From CAYYMX01 sp964473045 (GTDB lineage: Bacteria > Pseudomonadota > Alphaproteobacteria > Methylaequorales > Methylaequoraceae), in assembly GCA_964473045.1 (NCBI GenBank), contig CAYYMX010000063.1, positions 1-8,307 of the forward strand: a stretch of DNA of 8,307 bases. Reading direction: 5' to 3'. The notes beneath the pieces were generated by a model. The model worked only from the letters and a program-made list of their open reading frames with translations. It was not told the origin of the DNA and ran no database searches. Below are positions 6,765 to 8,307 of this stretch, one piece after another (the stretch's first letter is position 1; each line of letters starts with the position of its first letter). A program made the position numbers and the translations under genes.

Positions 6765-7472
6765 TCAATTTTTTTGATAATTTTCAAGTAACTGAACCAT
6801 TTTAGTGTTGCCAAATAAATCTGAATTAGTTTTTTCCGTCCTTACAGTTTTTAAAAGCCCGACGTTTTTGGCATACCATTCTTCTGAGGAGACTTCTATG
6901 TCAATTGTTCCAATCTCGCTATTACCGATAAATGATGTTTTCCCAGTACCTAAAATTTTTAAGCAATTCTTAAATTTTCCCATAGGTGTTTGAACTATTT
7001 CATTGGTTGAGATTACTTTATATTTAAGTTGAAAATTTGTAGTTGCTCTATAATCATAGTATGGATATCGTTTTAGAATCAAAAAAGTTTTACTTTCTAC
7101 AGTCCATTTTTTTCCAACCTCAAGTGGATACATAAGTACTGTCCTTTTTTTCTTTTCCAATAAAATATTGGGGGATTCCAAAAATTTTATTCCTTTTCTA
7201 AAGATTCCTTCATCAGAAGTCTGATAATAAAAAGTTGTTCCGTTTTCTCTTAAAAAAGGATAAGAACTTATCGACTTGTTATTTATTTTTATTTTTTTTC
7301 TACCTAGAGAAATAGTTGTTTTTTTGTAAGTAACAGAATTTTCAAGTTCAGGAATTTTCTTGATTTTTATGCTATAACTCCATGATCTTATTTGCTCAAA
7401 AGGAAAGTAACTTTGTTCATTTTTGGAGCAAGCGATTAGAAAGAATAAGCTAGCTAAAAAAAGAAATTTCAT
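6765..7472 (-). CDS. predicted lipoprotein of unknown function
   Basis: The 235-residue product begins with a lipoprotein signal peptide: a hydrophobic stretch FLFLASLFFLIAC with lipobox LIAC and C15 as the lipidated residue. Residue +2 is serine, not aspartate, so by the usual sorting rule it should go to the outer membrane. The mature part looks beta-rich, with YPLEVGKKWTVES at 115-127, TPMGKFKNCLKILGTG at 162-177 and EEWYAKNVGLLKT at 197-209. A P-x-G-x-F-x-N-C then W-Y-A-x-x-V-G-L pattern is familiar to me from uncharacterised bacterial envelope proteins, but I cannot name a function. The ATG overlaps the stop of the preceding gene by one base (TAATG), and its own stop lies next to the transporter start. 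This tight spacing suggests one transcript and a shared envelope role. Confidence 0.85.
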   Translation of the reverse strand: MKFLFLASLFFLIACSKNEQSYFPFEQIRSWSYSIKIKKIPELENSVTYKKTTISLGRKKIKINNKSISSYPFLRENGTTFYYQTSDEGIFRKGIKFLESPNILLEKKKRTVLMYPLEVGKKWTVESKTFLILKRYPYYDYRATTNFQLKYKVISTNEIVQTPMGKFKNCLKILGTGKTSFIGNSEIGTIDIEVSSEEWYAKNVGLLKTVRTEKTNSDLFGNTKMVQLLENYQKN

Positions 7473-7993
7473 TATTTTTCTGGTAATAGTTGATTAGGCA
7501 TATCAAAAAAATTTAACTTATCACTAGTACCCATTATTTTTTTCTTTTCAAGTATGGAAGATACTATGCCTGTTTCTTCATCATCACCACTTTCACCCAT
7601 TTGAGGAACCCCATTCTTTAAACTTACTAATGCTTTTGAAACTTTTTCATGATCTTTTTTGCTATAGGTAATTTCATATGATCTTGGTGTACCAAGCCCA
7701 GCTAAATTGTTCATGTTTGTTACCCAAAGATAAATTGCTCCTTCGGAATTAATTAATGCGTTTGGTTCATATATTTGTGCTCCAACTAATCTAAATCTTT
7801 CAGGAAGGACATCTTTAGTAGGCCATCCTGCTAAATTTTTAAAAGAATTGTATGTCAAAGTATAAAAGAAAGTGACAATCACAATCATTATTGCTTTTAA
7901 AACCCAATGGAAGGTAGTTTTTAAATTAAAAAGAATTAAAAGAAAACCTAAAAAAACATAACAAATTATAAGAAAAATTATTTCTGAGCTCAT
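7472..7993 (-). CDS. small membrane protein of unknown function, two N-terminal helices
   Basis: I do not recognise the family with certainty. The 173-residue product has two hydrophobic helices (about 4-23 and 31-48) separated by a short loop containing K25 and H29, then a soluble domain. If the loop is cytoplasmic, the C-terminal domain is periplasmic. That domain begins with GWPTKDVLPERFRLVGAQIY at 56-75. It continues with EGAIYLWVTNM at 84-94, TPRSYEITYSK at 102-112 and a helix over about 113-127. The C-terminal 45 residues are acidic then basic and look disordered. The aromatic, strand-rich middle with conserved-looking W-P, P-R-x-Y and Y-S-K elements suggests a small beta domain. It has the best Shine-Dalgarno sequence in the window and sits 16 bases after the preceding gene. 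Confidence 0.8.
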   Translation of the reverse strand: MSSEIIFLIICYVFLGFLLILFNLKTTFHWVLKAIMIVIVTFFYTLTYNSFKNLAGWPTKDVLPERFRLVGAQIYEPNALINSEGAIYLWVTNMNNLAGLGTPRSYEITYSKKDHEKVSKALVSLKNGVPQMGESGDDEETGIVSSILEKKKIMGTSDKLNFFDMPNQLLPEK

Positions 7994-7997
7994 TTTA

Positions 7998-8002
7998 CCT
8001 CC
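7998..8002 (-). promoter_or_regulatory. strong Shine-Dalgarno sequence of the two-helix membrane protein gene
   Basis: On the minus strand GGAGG stands four bases before the ATG at 7993 and fixes that start. No other start in the window has a comparable site: the mre and rod genes, the lipoprotein and the transporter all lack one. This may mean stronger or independent translation of this gene compared with its coupled neighbours. Confidence 0.75.
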
Positions 8003-8009
8003 ATAGTTT

Positions 8010-8307
8010 TTAATTTTCAGGAACTAGTCTTTTATATAAGTTTCCTGTAACCGTTACTTGACCACTCTGACTTATATTAAATCTTGTAGCCGTTTTTTCT
8101 ATACCTTTTTTTTCTAAATTAATTGTTCCATAATAAATAACTTCTAATTGTGGGTTTACTTTTTCAACCTTCACATTTACATCAATCGGTTGATCTGTTT
8201 TTGTTGCATAATAATGAACATTGACGATATACTCCCCTGGCACTACAGCTCTAAGTGTAACAACTTCTTGATTAAGGGGATTTTGAATTTTTTCACCATT
8301 TATAATT
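8010..8307 (-). CDS. beta-rich protein of unknown function (5' end outside window)
   Basis: The frame runs uninterrupted from the right edge to a TAA at 8010-8012, so this is the C-terminal 98 or so residues of a larger product. A GTG at 8243 could be mistaken for a start, but the codons upstream continue the same domain (INGEKIQNPLNQEVVTLRAV). The sequence alternates hydrophobic and polar residues as in an immunoglobulin-like beta sandwich: EVVTLRAVVPGEYIVNVHYY, then PIDVNVKVEKV, LEVIYYGTINL, a linker EKKGIEKTATRF, and QVTVTGNLY. This pattern is typical of exported proteins with all-beta folds. Any signal peptide or anchor would lie beyond the edge. It is the most upstream visible member of the leftward gene set. 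I cannot assign a function. Confidence 0.75.
   Translation of the reverse strand, partial: IINGEKIQNPLNQEVVTLRAVVPGEYIVNVHYYATKTDQPIDVNVKVEKVNPQLEVIYYGTINLEKKGIEKTATRFNISQSGQVTVTGNLYKRLVPEN

Noticed and set aside
6805..6993. 62-residue plus-strand frame inside the lipoprotein gene
   Set aside because: It is antisense to the better-supported lipoprotein with its lipobox and operon spacing.

Overview
The window looks like a chromosomal segment of a free-living, very AT-rich alphaproteobacterium. The evidence is the order leuA - mreB - mreC - mreD - mrdA - rodA, an order I associate with Alphaproteobacteria, together with low GC, tightly packed genes with almost no spacers, and mostly weak ribosome binding sites. 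A streamlined marine lineage of the SAR11, HIMB59 or AEGEAN-169 kind would fit. That placement is inference, because the window contains no rRNA gene or other lineage marker.

Rightward half (1-5769). The 3' end of leuA (2-isopropylmalate synthase, leucine-sensing domain) enters from the left edge. A 54-base gap follows, with a possible -10 box and a small inverted repeat. Next comes the complete lateral-wall (elongasome) operon: mreB (actin-like filament), mreC and mreD (membrane scaffold and regulator), mrdA (PBP2, the transpeptidase) and rodA (the SEDS glycosyltransferase). Together these proteins direct peptidoglycan synthesis along the side wall and keep the cell rod-shaped. Spacers inside the operon run from 9 bases down to an overlap.

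The most striking feature is in mrdA. Its natural start (2852, overlapping the mreD stop) gives a textbook PBP2 N-terminus that runs into a stop after 31 residues. One base less in an 8-T run at 2920-2927 joins it perfectly to the remaining 563 residues. This is either a sequence error or a true frameshift that needs slippage to be read through.

Leftward half (5740-8307). Four tightly spaced genes run on the minus strand. In transcription order they are: a secreted-looking beta-rich protein cut by the right edge, a two-helix membrane protein, a lipoprotein, and an AI-2E/PerM-family membrane transporter. The first three have no function I can name. They look like an envelope-associated transcription unit. 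Its last gene collides tail to tail with rodA, with a 30-base overlap of the coding regions.

I see no tRNA, rRNA, CRISPR array, insertion sequence or phage module. No stretch longer than 300 bases lacks a gene. The plainest candidate for undescribed biology is the leftward gene set of unknown function. The mrdA frameshift is the most checkable anomaly.
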